Shown: positions 34,910-42,975, counted from the stretch's first letter. The stretch: 64,000 nt of DNA from Psychrobacillus sp042885655 (GCF_042885655.1 NZ_JBHVRO010000006.1:124001-188000); one strand, 5' to 3'. The notes: generated by a model from the sequence alone, not told the origin. Program-made: numbers and translations.

Positions 34910-35359
34910 ATGAACAAAGGACAAAGGCATATTAGAATACGTGATATTATTTCTAATAATGAAATAGAAACACAAGATGACTTAGTTGATTTTTTGAAAA
35001 ATGCAGGATATAACGTTACTCAAGCTACTGTTTCAAGAGATATTAAAGAATTGCACTTAGTGAAAGTTCCACTTCCTAACGGTAGTTACAAATATAGCTT
35101 ACCTGCAGATCAACGTTTTAACCCGACCCAAAAGTTGAGACGAGCATTGACCGATGCTTTTGTTAGTATTGATGGAGCAAGCCATTTTTTAGTTATGAAA
35201 ACTTTACCAGGAAATGCACATTCAATAGGTTCCTTAATCGATTATTTAGATTGGACAGAAATATTAGGAACAATTTGTGGAGATGACACATGCTTAATAA
35301 TATGTAGACAAGATTCTGATTGTGAAGTTGTGAAAAAACGTTTACTAGAAATGCTATAA
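34910..35359 (+). CDS. argR: Arginine repressor ArgR/AhrC
   Basis: A 149-residue regulator. The N-terminal winged helix (RIRDIISNNEIETQDDLV, VTQATVSRDIKELHLVKV) binds ARG boxes. The C-terminal domain with GTICGDDTCLIICR binds arginine and forms the hexamer. It represses arginine synthesis and activates catabolism. GGGGTGA precedes the ATG. Confidence 0.95.
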   Translation: MNKGQRHIRIRDIISNNEIETQDDLVDFLKNAGYNVTQATVSRDIKELHLVKVPLPNGSYKYSLPADQRFNPTQKLRRALTDAFVSIDGASHFLVMKTLPGNAHSIGSLIDYLDWTEILGTICGDDTCLIICRQDSDCEVVKKRLLEML

Positions 35360-35364
35360 CCTAA

Positions 35365-35381
35365 AGAACAGGCGTTATAAT
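35365..35381 (+). promoter_or_regulatory. LexA box overlapping the recN -10
   Basis: GAACAGGCGTT (35366-35376) carries the conserved core of the Bacillus LexA site CGAACnnnnGTTC; the outer bases are imperfect. TATAAT at 35376-35381 overlaps its right end. recN is damage-inducible in related species, so repression by LexA is likely. Confidence 0.55.
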
Positions 35382-35433
35382 ACACTTGTGATTAGGTAAA
35401 ATACCAAGGTGGATGATAAAGAGGTGAAAGCCG

Positions 35434-37137
35434 TTGTTAAAAGAGTTATCAATTAAAAACTTTGCTATTATTGATGAGTTAACTGTTGGTTTTGAAGAAG
35501 GACTTACAGTTCTAACTGGAGAGACTGGTGCAGGGAAATCTATTATTATTGATGCAGTACATTTGTTATGTGGTGGAAGAGGTTCTCAAGAGTTTATTCG
35601 ACATGGTGCAAAAAAAGCAGAATTAGAGGGTTTATTTATCATTACTAATCCAAAACATGGAGTTTTTAATAAAATGATAGATGTTGGAATAGAAATTGAC
35701 GAAGAATCTATTATTTTAAGAAGAGATATTAGTGACTCTGGGAAAAGTGTTTGTCGTATAAATGGTAAACTTGTGACAATTGGTATATTACGCGAAATCG
35801 GAGCATCCCTTATTGATATCCATGGACAACATGAGAGCCAAGAACTAATGGATGAAAAAGCACATATTCATTTACTAGATCAGTTTGCGGGTGAAAAAAT
35901 AAGGCAAGTGAAAGAATCTTATAAAGAACTCTTCTCTAAATATAAAAAGTGGATAAAAGATTTAGCGACTTTAACGGAAAATGAACAACAAATTGCCCAT
36001 AAGATTGATTTGTATACATTTCAAGTAGAAGAAATAAATGACGCAAATTTAGTTATTGGGGAAGAAGAACAACTTCAAGAAGAAAAAAAGAAATTACAAA
36101 ATTTTCATAAGGTTTTTGATAAAATGAGTAGCGCATATGAAGCGATTTTATCAGAATCGAGAGGTTTAGATTATATTGGAACTGCCATGGCAGATTTACA
36201 AGATATTTCTGATGTAGATAAAAATATGCTCGAGCTAAGTGAAAATGTTTCATCTGCATTTTATATGTTGCAAGATGCTGCATATCAGTTAAAAAGTGAA
36301 TTAGATGAAATGGAATACGATAGTAACCAACTTCAAGATGTGGAAGATCGCTTAGCGTTCATTCAAACATTAAAGCGAAAGTATGGTCAGTCAATTGAAT
36401 CTATTTTAGAATATAAAGAGCAAATTTCCAACAGTCTTGAGCAGTTAGTAAACAGAGATGAACAAATTCAAAAAATGTCTGAGAGGATAAGACAAATCGA
36501 AAAAGATTTGGAACTTGAAGCATATGATTTAACGGATAAACGAAAAAAAGCAGCTAAACAATTAAGTGAAGCGATAATGGAACAATTACAAGAACTTTAT
36601 ATGGAAAAAGCGACTTTTTCAGTAATGTTTCATGAGCATTCTAAAATAATATATAACGAAAATGGAATGGATGATATTTCGTTTTATATTTCAACTAATG
36701 TAGGTGAACCACCAAAGCCTTTAACAAAGATTGCATCTGGTGGTGAGCTATCTAGAATGATGCTTGCATTAAAGAGTATTTTTTCAAAGCACCAAGGAAT
36801 TACCTCAATTATATTTGATGAAGTTGATACTGGTGTTAGTGGACGAGTAGCACAAGCGATTGCGGAGAAAATAGCTGCAATTGCAACCAATTCGCAAGTG
36901 TTATGTATTTCACATTTACCACAAGTTGCCGCAATGGCAGATCAGCATTTAATGATCAAAAAAGAAGTAACTGGAAATCGAACGTACACCATCTTAGAAG
37001 AAGTTATAGATGATCGACGAGCAGAGGAATTAAGTAGAATGATGTCAGGAGCTGAAATTACAAGCGCGACCTTACAACATTCTAAAGAGCTGTTAAAATT
37101 AGCGAATGAACGAAAAAAAATATTTCGAAATGCTTGA
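35434..37137 (+). CDS. recN: DNA repair protein RecN
   Basis: A 567-residue SMC-like ATPase used early in double-strand break repair. Walker A GETGAGKSIIIDAV, a central coiled coil (about 150-380), the ABC signature ASGGELSRMMLALK and Walker B IIFDEVDTGVSG are complete. Starts at TTG 35434 behind GAGGTGAAAG. Sits between argR and spoIVB as in B. subtilis. Confidence 0.96.
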   Translation: MLKELSIKNFAIIDELTVGFEEGLTVLTGETGAGKSIIIDAVHLLCGGRGSQEFIRHGAKKAELEGLFIITNPKHGVFNKMIDVGIEIDEESIILRRDISDSGKSVCRINGKLVTIGILREIGASLIDIHGQHESQELMDEKAHIHLLDQFAGEKIRQVKESYKELFSKYKKWIKDLATLTENEQQIAHKIDLYTFQVEEINDANLVIGEEEQLQEEKKKLQNFHKVFDKMSSAYEAILSESRGLDYIGTAMADLQDISDVDKNMLELSENVSSAFYMLQDAAYQLKSELDEMEYDSNQLQDVEDRLAFIQTLKRKYGQSIESILEYKEQISNSLEQLVNRDEQIQKMSERIRQIEKDLELEAYDLTDKRKKAAKQLSEAIMEQLQELYMEKATFSVMFHEHSKIIYNENGMDDISFYISTNVGEPPKPLTKIASGGELSRMMLALKSIFSKHQGITSIIFDEVDTGVSGRVAQAIAEKIAAIATNSQVLCISHLPQVAAMADQHLMIKKEVTGNRTYTILEEVIDDRRAEELSRMMSGAEITSATLQHSKELLKLANERKKIFRNA

Positions 37138-37168
37138 AGACCTTGCTGATTAAGGTCTTCTTTTTTTA
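37136..37168 (+). terminator. Terminator of recN
   Basis: GAAGACCTT pairs with AAGGTCTTC over a GCTGATT loop, followed by seven T. Confidence 0.9.
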
Positions 37169-37231
37169 TCAATTATTTACCTCACATAGAGTTTCTTCTG
37201 TAGGATATAGTAATTGTATAGGAGGTGAAAT

Positions 37232-38188
37232 ATGAAGCCAAGCTATCGTATATGGTCGCTAATTCCGATACTTTTCTTTACTTTTTTCTTTGCAGTCAGT
37301 CCCACTTTTGCACAAAAAACTTCGGTAGTTCCATTAGGACAATCCATACAAATTGATCTTCAGTACGGAGCCGTGTTACTTAGTCATGATGTATTACTAA
37401 CAGACGATTATTGGCTGCGTACAGGTGACTCCATTCAACAAATAGATTCACAAAACGTGACTTCAATGGAAGATATTAAAACCCATATAAAAGATAAAAA
37501 GCAACTCATTATTCATTATGAGCGTAATAAAAAGATGTATACAAAAGAAATTACTTCTGAACAGATACTGAAACTTCTTCCATTTTTAAAAGATGCAACA
37601 GAAGGAATAGGTACCTTAACGTATCTAAATTTAGAAACACATGAATTTGGTGCGTTAGGTCATCAAATTATCGATCATAATTCAGGATTAACTCCAAGTT
37701 TTTCCGAAGGTTCGATTTACTTGTCTTCCATTGAGCAAATAAAGAAAAGTATCCCTGGAAAACCCGGATACAAAATAACGTCTCATCAAAACAATACTTC
37801 TCCAATTGGTGGAATAAATGAAAATAATATTTATGGAATCTTTGGGAAGATGGAAGAAAATGCAATAGAAAATATTCCTTTGCAAGAAGTAGAAATTGCT
37901 GACAAAGAAGCTATAATGACTGGTGAAGCAATTATGCGAACTTCGATCGATGGCGAGAAAGTACAAGACTTTACAATTGAAATCACAACTATTGAAGACC
38001 ATCAATTTCAATTTACTGTAACTGACAAGGTTCTGATTGAAAAGACAGGTGGAATTCTTCAAGGTATGAGCGGGAGTCCAATAATTCAGCAAAATAAACT
38101 TATCGGTGTAGTAACACATATGTACGTAGAAAAACCTAAAAATGGAGCAGCACTATCCATAACGGAAATGATGAAAAAGAATCCATGA
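37232..38188 (+). CDS. spoIVB: SpoIVB serine peptidase, short form
   Basis: A 318-residue secreted peptidase (S55 family) that signals from forespore to mother cell to start sigma-K processing. Signal peptide (about 1-27, cleaved near FAQ), a reduced PDZ domain (about 45-110), His144 in GALGHQI, Asp265 in TVTDKVLIEKTGG, and the serine in GMSGSPI (278-284). The B. subtilis protein is 425 residues, so the N-terminal region and PDZ domain are much shorter here, but catalytic residues are kept. GGAGGTG precedes the ATG. Confidence 0.92.
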   Translation: MKPSYRIWSLIPILFFTFFFAVSPTFAQKTSVVPLGQSIQIDLQYGAVLLSHDVLLTDDYWLRTGDSIQQIDSQNVTSMEDIKTHIKDKKQLIIHYERNKKMYTKEITSEQILKLLPFLKDATEGIGTLTYLNLETHEFGALGHQIIDHNSGLTPSFSEGSIYLSSIEQIKKSIPGKPGYKITSHQNNTSPIGGINENNIYGIFGKMEENAIENIPLQEVEIADKEAIMTGEAIMRTSIDGEKVQDFTIEITTIEDHQFQFTVTDKVLIEKTGGILQGMSGSPIIQQNKLIGVVTHMYVEKPKNGAALSITEMMKKNP

Positions 38189-38212
38189 GGATATAACATA
38201 TAAGTGTAGCCA

Positions 38213-38265
38213 ATGACTGTAGAAAACCCGATATCAATCGAGGTTGCCTACAGTCATTTTTTTTA
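38213..38265 (+). terminator. Terminator of spoIVB (GACTGTAG family)
   Basis: ATGACTGTAG (38213-38222) pairs with CTACAGTCAT (38248-38257), with further CC/GG pairing inside, then eight T. Confidence 0.88.
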
Positions 38266-38292
38266 AAGAAAAGAACTGCGAAAAATAATACC

Positions 38293-38469
38293 GTGGATTT
38301 TCGTTTCAGGTGGACGCGTTCCGCAGGGGCGCCGCTACGCGTTCGTTGAGATCGCTGATCTGTCTCACAGAGGAACAAAGGCTAAGAGCGCCACATCGTG
38401 TGGCAACGCCTTCGTGACCAACATCCTGTCGGCCTCCGACTGGAGTCGCCACCTTTCACTACAATCCAC
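38293..38469. repeat. GC-rich element with terminal inverted repeats
   Basis: A 177-bp block starts GTGGATT and ends AATCCAC. Its first 25 bases and the complement of its last 25 agree at about 17 positions (GTGGATTnTnGTnnnAGGTGG). The left half shares GGTGGACGCG, CGCCGCTACG and ATCTGTCTCAC with 19861-19940. A hairpin GCCACATCGTGTGGC lies inside. Looks like a non-coding mobile repeat. Confidence 0.6.
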
Positions 38470-38479
38470 TAAGTGAGTA

Positions 38480-38670
38480 GTACCTAACAAGAAGAGATAG
38501 TTCATCTATCGCTAAGGGGATAGATGATCATGCCTTCGTGCTGAATGCCCGCAGGAATGCAGGAGAGGAAGGCTAAAGGCACCTCTTCCTTGATGCCCCG
38601 CAGGAACGCCAGTGACGAGGAGACTGATGCCATCCCCGCGAAAAACGCCCGCCGTAGCGGAAAGTAACGA
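38480..38670. repeat. GC-rich hairpin-rich intergenic block
   Basis: Adjoins the element at 38293. It contains repeated ATGCC(C)CGCAGGAA(T/C)GC at about 38545 and 38593, inverted GGATAGATGA/TCATCTATC, and GGAAGGCTAAAGG. No reading frame with a binding site was seen. The 38671-38900 stretch beyond is AT-rich; one minus-strand frame there is unlikely to be real. Confidence 0.45.
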
Positions 38671-38906
38671 CATTTATATGCTACTCTTCTTGAAAGGACT
38701 GGGAGTCTTTCTGCCTTTTTTTCTTATAAAAATACTGTGGGTGAGAAAAAATATACTTCATATTATGCGATAATAAAAAAAGAGACTTCTTCAAGCGGGA
38801 TAACGACTCTTTGTCGTATTCAACTAAAACCAAGGTGATTGTTTGAGGCTGTACTTTTTTAGTGTAGCCTTTTTCTAAAACTACATATACAATGAAGTAA
38901 AGAAAA

Positions 38907-39015
38907 TTCGACAAAGCTGTAGAAATGGTTAACGTTTTGTCGGAATGTATAGAAACTGTGTTATTAAAGCCTCATTTTTAACAAAATTAAAGGATGTAGT
39001 CTAATAATAGCGAAT
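38907..39015 (+). promoter_or_regulatory. spo0A control region: 0A boxes and sigma-H promoter
   Basis: The complement of TTCGACAAA (38907-38915) is a perfect 0A box core (TTTGTCGAA). TTTTGTCGGAA (38935-38945) is a second, near-perfect one. A sigma-H promoter follows: AGGATGT (38991-38997), 14 bases, GAAT (39012-39015), matching RnAGGAwww / RnnGAATww. Spo0A-P binding upstream would reinforce its own gene, as in B. subtilis. Confidence 0.75.
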
Positions 39016-39053
39016 ACTATCTAAGTGAAAAAATACAAAAGGTGGATGAGGTA

Positions 39054-39845
39054 ATGGAAAAAATAAAAATTGTAATTGTAGACGATAACAAAGATTTAAT
39101 TCGAACAATGGATGCTTATTTTGACAAACATCCAGAAATTGAAGTTATAGGAACTGCAGTAAACGGTAAGCTTTGTTTAGAGTTACTTGAAACAGTTAGT
39201 CCCGACGTTTTACTATTAGATATCATAATGCCTCATCTAGACGGAATTGCAGTTTTAGACAGTATACAGAAAAACGATCAATTGAATAATCTCCAAGTAA
39301 TAATGTTAACTGCTTTTGGACAAGAAGATGTGATGAAACAAGCAGCAGAACTAGGTGCTTCTTATTTCATGCTTAAACCTTTTGAATTTGAACGATTAGT
39401 TACTCAAATAAAACAAGTTGCTGGCAGAAAAGAAAGAGTCCAAGAAGCTCCATTAAAATCGAACCCAGAAAAAGATGCTCTGCAAAATAAACGTATAATT
39501 GACAACATAATTACAAATGTCATTAAAGAAATTGGAGTACCTGCTCACATTAAAGGTTATTCCTACTTAAGGGAAGCAATACAAATGGTTTATTCTGACA
39601 TTGAACTACTTGGTTCCATTACAAAAGTTTTGTATCCAGAAATAGCTAAAAAGTTTCAAACTACACCATCACGTGTAGAAAGAGCAATTCGACATGCAAT
39701 TGAAGTAGCTTGGAACCGAGGAAACTATGAAACAATTTCGAAAATGTTTGGATATACTGTACATCATTTGAAAAGTAAACCTACAAATAGCGAATTCATT
39801 GCAATGATAGCTGATAAGATCCGTATGGAGAATATGGCTAGTTGA
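39054..39845 (+). CDS. spo0A: Sporulation master regulator Spo0A
   Basis: A 263-residue response regulator. The receiver domain shows VVDDNKDL, the phospho-acceptor Asp in DVLLLDIIMPHLDG, and the Lys in MLKPFEF. The C-terminal domain shows the Spo0A DNA-binding motif TTPSRVERAIRHAIEVAWNRGN. Start ATG 39054 (MEKIKIVIVDDN) lies 8 bases from AAAGGTGG; an upstream GTG 39042 is in frame. The last ten codons lie in a 30-bp sequence repeated 2.8 kb downstream at the far end of an island. Confidence 0.97.
   Translation: MEKIKIVIVDDNKDLIRTMDAYFDKHPEIEVIGTAVNGKLCLELLETVSPDVLLLDIIMPHLDGIAVLDSIQKNDQLNNLQVIMLTAFGQEDVMKQAAELGASYFMLKPFEFERLVTQIKQVAGRKERVQEAPLKSNPEKDALQNKRIIDNIITNVIKEIGVPAHIKGYSYLREAIQMVYSDIELLGSITKVLYPEIAKKFQTTPSRVERAIRHAIEVAWNRGNYETISKMFGYTVHHLKSKPTNSEFIAMIADKIRMENMAS
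39816..39845 (+). other. Left att-like direct repeat (3' end of spo0A)
   Basis: A 30-bp sequence beginning AAGATCCGTATGG and ending GGCTAGTTGA, encoding the spo0A C-terminus and stop. It recurs at 42625-42654 with one mismatch (G for A). Confidence 0.8.
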
Positions 39846-40000
39846 CGTAATCGTACCAAGGGGTTATAAAAATTGAGGTCACAGATTCTATACCAACTGA
39901 CTACTTTCTGTAGCCAATAAACCTAAATTAATTGATGTTGAATATGAAACGCCTTTATTTACAAGTGCTCCAGCTTGTTAGTGGAGGTGTTTTTTGTTGT

Positions 40001-40238
40001 GTCTGATTTTGACATAGAAATAGATAGGTTTATGTTGGATTGTTCAGCATAAGGTTTAGCAAGTAAAACAATGAAGTCATATGAACAGACATTGAAATTG
40101 TTTGCGAAAGTTTTTAGATGTTGAATTTAATATAACAACTCCTAAAAATATAACAGACGAACATTTGAGGGCATACATGAGAAGTCTGTCTGAACGTGGC
40201 AAGTATGAAATGTCAACGGCTAATGAATCTGTTAAGAT
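40001..40238 (+). pseudogene. Tyrosine recombinase/integrase, N-terminal remnant
   Basis: From GTG 40001 the frame reads VSDFDIEIDRFMLDCSA, a stop, then GLASKTMKSYEQTLKLFAK. After a 1-base slip near 40118 it continues DVEFNITTPKNITDEHLRAY and MRSLSERGKYEMS. This is the N-terminal core-binding domain of an XerC-like integrase. One stop and one frameshift are present, and the catalytic domain is gone. It lies right beside the left att repeat, where such genes normally sit. Confidence 0.75.
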
Positions 40239-40616
40239 GTTGCTGAAGCTGCAAAGAATGGTCAAGAATTAGTAGCTGATGAAGTATCAGTAAATGGTGA
40301 GCTAACAACTAATGAGTATTATGGACAAGATGGTAAGCTACGTCAGTTCCAACAAAAACTTGACGATAAAACACCTAGAGCACAATTTGAAGCGAAAATA
40401 CAAATCGATAGAGTACAAGTTGAAATGGGGCTAGATGGAAAAGTAAAAATACAAGCAAAAATAATAGATAACTTTAAACCATTTAATTTATCTTTTATTT
40501 CCCATCCAAAAGCTGTAGATTTTTTCTTGGAAAATAATCTGAACGGAAAAATTATGAAAGTAGGAGGTAAAATAACTAGTAAAGCTAAATGGAAAGTAAT
40601 AATTGTAGAATTGTAA
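40239..40616 (+). pseudogene. Phage-type protein fragment of unknown function
   Basis: Open frame of 125 codons joined to the integrase remnant without a start codon. It reads NGELTTNEYYGQDGKLRQFQ, then KIQAKIIDNFKPFNLSFISH. It looks like the N-terminal part of a larger phage or plasmid protein, but I cannot name the family. The end may be a premature stop. Confidence 0.4.
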
Positions 40617-40641
40617 ATAGATAAAGGTGCTTTAATTAGCT

Positions 40642-40728
40642 GAGAACGAGTTGACATTATCGACAGACTTCAATGTGATTACGGCAGAGATTAATGTGTA
40701 TCAACGAATGGCGGGTAAAAGTTTGTGA
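40642..40728 (+). pseudogene. DUF3102 protein, N-terminal remnant
   Basis: The 28-codon frame reads ENELTLSTDFNVITAEINVY and then QRMAGKSL before a stop, the conserved start of DUF3102 phage/plasmid proteins. The start codon has been lost and the rest is missing. Confidence 0.5.
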
Positions 40729-40749
40729 AAATAATGATGTTAAAATAAA

Positions 40750-40782
40750 GATAAGCATCTCGGAAGAGGTGCTTTTTTTACA
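40750..40782 (+). terminator. Terminator inside the island
   Basis: AAGCATCTC pairs with GAGGTGCTT around GGAA, followed by seven T. Confidence 0.85.
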
Positions 40783-40845
40783 TTCTAATAGACTTATATT
40801 CTTCCAAAATGTACTATATAAGTAAATACATAAGGGGGAATTGTA

Positions 40846-41559
40846 ATGTTATCAAAATTTATTAAAGTAGTAATGCTTACAGTGTTAGCTTTCACTTTAA
40901 GTAGTATGTACACAGTAGGAGCAGATGCATCAAACAAAGTAATGTGGGGTAAAACGGAATTAAAGTTAGGTCAAATTGGTAAGGCTACTATTACAGAAAA
41001 TACTGCTTTAGTTAAATTAGAAAGTGATGGGTCTATATCTAATATTCGTGCATTAAAAAAAGGTGAAGAGTTCCGAGTTTATAGCTATAAGAGTAATCAC
41101 GGTGGATTGTTTGGAGTAGGTGGTGGCAGCTATATCCAAAAGAATGCTAAAGTAAAATATGAAACACCATCTAAATCAAAACTAGCTCTACTCCAGCATA
41201 GATCAACTAAAGAAAATGCGTCATTGACTACAGAAGATGTTATTCAACAATTTAAAGATGATGGGTTAGAAGTTGGTGGGACATTCGATTTAGAAAATAA
41301 GGAGTTCGGTAACATGCGCAAGGAAGGGAAACGGATTTTAATTCCTTCATTAGGAGAAGATGCTGGCGGTCGATTATTTTTGTTTAAAAATGAGAAAGAT
41401 TTGGCACAAGCAAAAAGCTACTATGACGAATTGGGGAATGCTGGACCTATGTTTTATTCACACACTCATCAAAAAGGTAACTTTCTTCTTCAAATGAATG
41501 GAGATATGAGTGACGCAAATTTTAAGAAATACGCAGATTCATTAGATAGGATTGAATAA
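40846..41559 (+). CDS. Secreted protein, paralogue A of a tandem pair
   Basis: A 237-residue protein with a signal peptide (about 1-28, cleavage near ADA). It has an N-terminal domain of about 85 residues (MWGKTELKLGQIGK, LVKLESDGS, LKKGEEFRVYSYKSN, GVGGGSYIQKN, YETPSKSKLALL) shared with the next gene at high identity. The C-terminal domain (LTTEDVIQQFKDDGLEVGG, ILIPSLGEDAGGRLFLF) resembles a module of Bacillus lipoproteins of unknown role. ATG behind AAGGGGG. Function unknown. Confidence 0.7.
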   Translation: MLSKFIKVVMLTVLAFTLSSMYTVGADASNKVMWGKTELKLGQIGKATITENTALVKLESDGSISNIRALKKGEEFRVYSYKSNHGGLFGVGGGSYIQKNAKVKYETPSKSKLALLQHRSTKENASLTTEDVIQQFKDDGLEVGGTFDLENKEFGNMRKEGKRILIPSLGEDAGGRLFLFKNEKDLAQAKSYYDELGNAGPMFYSHTHQKGNFLLQMNGDMSDANFKKYADSLDRIE

Positions 41560-41600
41560 ATAATATGCTTGTACTATTAAAATATAGGAGGAGGTACATT

Positions 41601-42380
41601 TTGTTATCTAAATCATTTAAAGTTATTTTAATGTTTATGTTAGTAGTTGGGATTGGGTCTTTTAACGGCAATAGTGCAAGTGCAGCTAAGGTTATGTGGG
41701 GTAAAACAGAGCTGAAACTTGGACAAGTCGGGAAAATAACCGTGCTTTCAAACTCATCGCTAGTTAAATTAGAAAGTGACGGATCGTTGACTACTGTTCG
41801 GACACTTAAAAAGGGTGAAGAGTTTCGTGTGTATAGTTATAAGAGTAATCAAGGTGGACTATATGGAGTAGGTGGAGGTAGCTATATTCAGAAGAATTCT
41901 AATATTTTGTATGAAACTCCATCAAAAAGTAAGTTAGCTTTATTAAAAAATCAAGGAGCAATATTATCAATTTCGGAAGAAACCTTTAATATGAGTGTTA
42001 GCGAAGTTGAAAAATCTGAATCAGCGAAATTTTTAAGCAAAGTAGTAGATGAGGAAATAACTCAGTTGACATACGAAACGAAAAAATTTGGCTACTACGC
42101 TCACTTAAAATACTATTTCCTAAACGGAAAAATTAAATACATAGTATATGATTTTTTACCAGATAGAGATTCGTACAACACTTGGAATGAAATGAATTAT
42201 TTGTATAATCAACTTCATACTGCTGCAGTTAAAGAACTTGGGAAAGATTATTCTGCTTCTTCTACCGAATACTCATCTTTATTTACACGTTGGAAGAAAT
42301 CTGATTTTGACGTTTTATTACAAATAGATGATGAAAACTTTTATACTAAAGCACAACTTATTTATTATCAACAGAAGTAA
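41601..42380 (+). CDS. Secreted protein, paralogue B of a tandem pair
   Basis: A 259-residue protein from TTG 41601, 6 bases after AGGAGGAGG. A signal peptide (about 1-30, SASA) leads into the same N-terminal domain as its neighbour (MWGKTELKLGQVGK, LKKGEEFRVYSYKSN, GVGGGSYIQKN, YETPSKSKLALL). From about residue 110 the sequence is unrelated and rich in aromatic residues (FGYYAHLKYYFLNG). So the pair has one conserved head and two different tails. A terminator follows. Confidence 0.7.
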   Translation: MLSKSFKVILMFMLVVGIGSFNGNSASAAKVMWGKTELKLGQVGKITVLSNSSLVKLESDGSLTTVRTLKKGEEFRVYSYKSNQGGLYGVGGGSYIQKNSNILYETPSKSKLALLKNQGAILSISEETFNMSVSEVEKSESAKFLSKVVDEEITQLTYETKKFGYYAHLKYYFLNGKIKYIVYDFLPDRDSYNTWNEMNYLYNQLHTAAVKELGKDYSASSTEYSSLFTRWKKSDFDVLLQIDDENFYTKAQLIYYQQK

Positions 42381-42412
42381 GTGAGAGAGCGAATTTGCTC
42401 TCTTTTTTTATT
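42381..42412 (+). terminator. Terminator after the paralogue pair
   Basis: GAGAGC pairs with GCTCTC over a GAATTT loop, then seven T. Confidence 0.8.
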
Positions 42413-42449
42413 TCCAGTCAATAGTACTTTTTAGTATGAGTAGACAAAT

Positions 42450-42463
42450 CGAACATGTGTTCT
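42450..42463 (+). promoter_or_regulatory. LexA (SOS) box
   Basis: CGAACATGTGTTCT fits the Bacillus LexA consensus CGAACRNRYGTTYC at every position except the last. It lies 29 bases before the start of the YolD-like gene. Genes for YolD and Y-family polymerase are usual LexA targets. Confidence 0.7.
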
Positions 42464-42491
42464 TATAATGGTTGGAAAGGAGTACGGTTAT

Positions 42492-42650
42492 ATGATGAAT
42501 AATGACTATTTTGACCAAGCGTTAGATTTATCCAAAGTTCGTGATAGAGGTTCGAAAAAATGGGTTGCTATGATGTTGCCTGAGCATCTTAAACTAGTAG
42601 ACGAATGGGATCTAGATATCATACAAGATCCGTATGGGGAATATGGCTAG
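42492..42650 (+). CDS. YolD-like protein, truncated at the att site
   Basis: A 52-residue protein starting at ATG 42492, with GAAAGGAG 9 bases upstream. It has the YolD signature RDRGSKKWVAMMLPEHLKLV. Full-length YolD proteins are about 110 residues. This one ends inside the right att-like repeat, whose bases are read in a different frame from that of spo0A (giving DPYGEYG). The usual partner, a Y-family DNA polymerase, is absent. Probably a remnant cut by excision or recombination. Confidence 0.55.
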   Translation: MMNNDYFDQALDLSKVRDRGSKKWVAMMLPEHLKLVDEWDLDIIQDPYGEYG

Positions 42651-42654
42651 TTGA
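42625..42654 (+). other. Right att-like direct repeat
   Basis: Matches 39816-39845 (the end of spo0A) at 29 of 30 positions. It marks the right edge of the island. Confidence 0.8.
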
Positions 42655-42877
42655 AGTGGATTTGAATCTTAAGTGTACTGAAGTTATATGAATTATAAAT
42701 CCAATATAAGTTCAAAATAGACATTATTTTTTATTGGTAGTTAAACTTATCAGTAAGGTATGATGTTTTTTTGTTGAGAAGTAACAAAATAAAAAGAAAA
42801 TATTCACAATAAAAGATAAATAAGCTAGTGCAAAAGATTCAATAGTTAGAGGAAAATCTATTTCCAATGAGAGGAAA

Positions 42878-42915
42878 AACGTCCGAAGATACTATTTTCG
42901 AACGCTTTTTCTATT
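42878..42915 (+). terminator. Terminator, probably the original one of spo0A
   Basis: CGTCCGAA pairs with TTCGAACG (one mismatch), followed by CTTTTTC. No gene lies between the right att repeat and this hairpin, so it probably served spo0A before the island inserted. The rest of 42655-42877 shows nothing I can identify. Confidence 0.65.
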
Positions 42916-42975
42916 GTTTTTACCCATTGTTAGAAAAATGAGTATAATAGAAAATAGGAAGGAAGTGTATAAGTC

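Larger units (their letters stand above)
39846..42654. mobile_element. Small integrated island at the 3' end of spo0A
   Basis: The 2.8-kb stretch between the two 30-bp direct repeats starts with remnants of a tyrosine recombinase. It then carries phage-type protein fragments, two related secreted-protein genes and a LexA-controlled YolD fragment. The probable original spo0A terminator lies outside it, at 42878. All this fits site-specific integration into spo0A followed by decay. Without the repeats the downstream gene order would be spo0A directly followed by its terminator. Confidence 0.75.

Noticed and set aside
38681..38914. A 77-codon minus-strand frame between the GC-rich repeat and spo0A
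   Set aside because: No binding site, composition unlike a protein, and it overlaps the 0A-box region of spo0A.
39846..40000. tRNA or tmRNA as attachment site for the island
   Set aside because: No cloverleaf or CCA end is seen; the repeat is the spo0A coding end.
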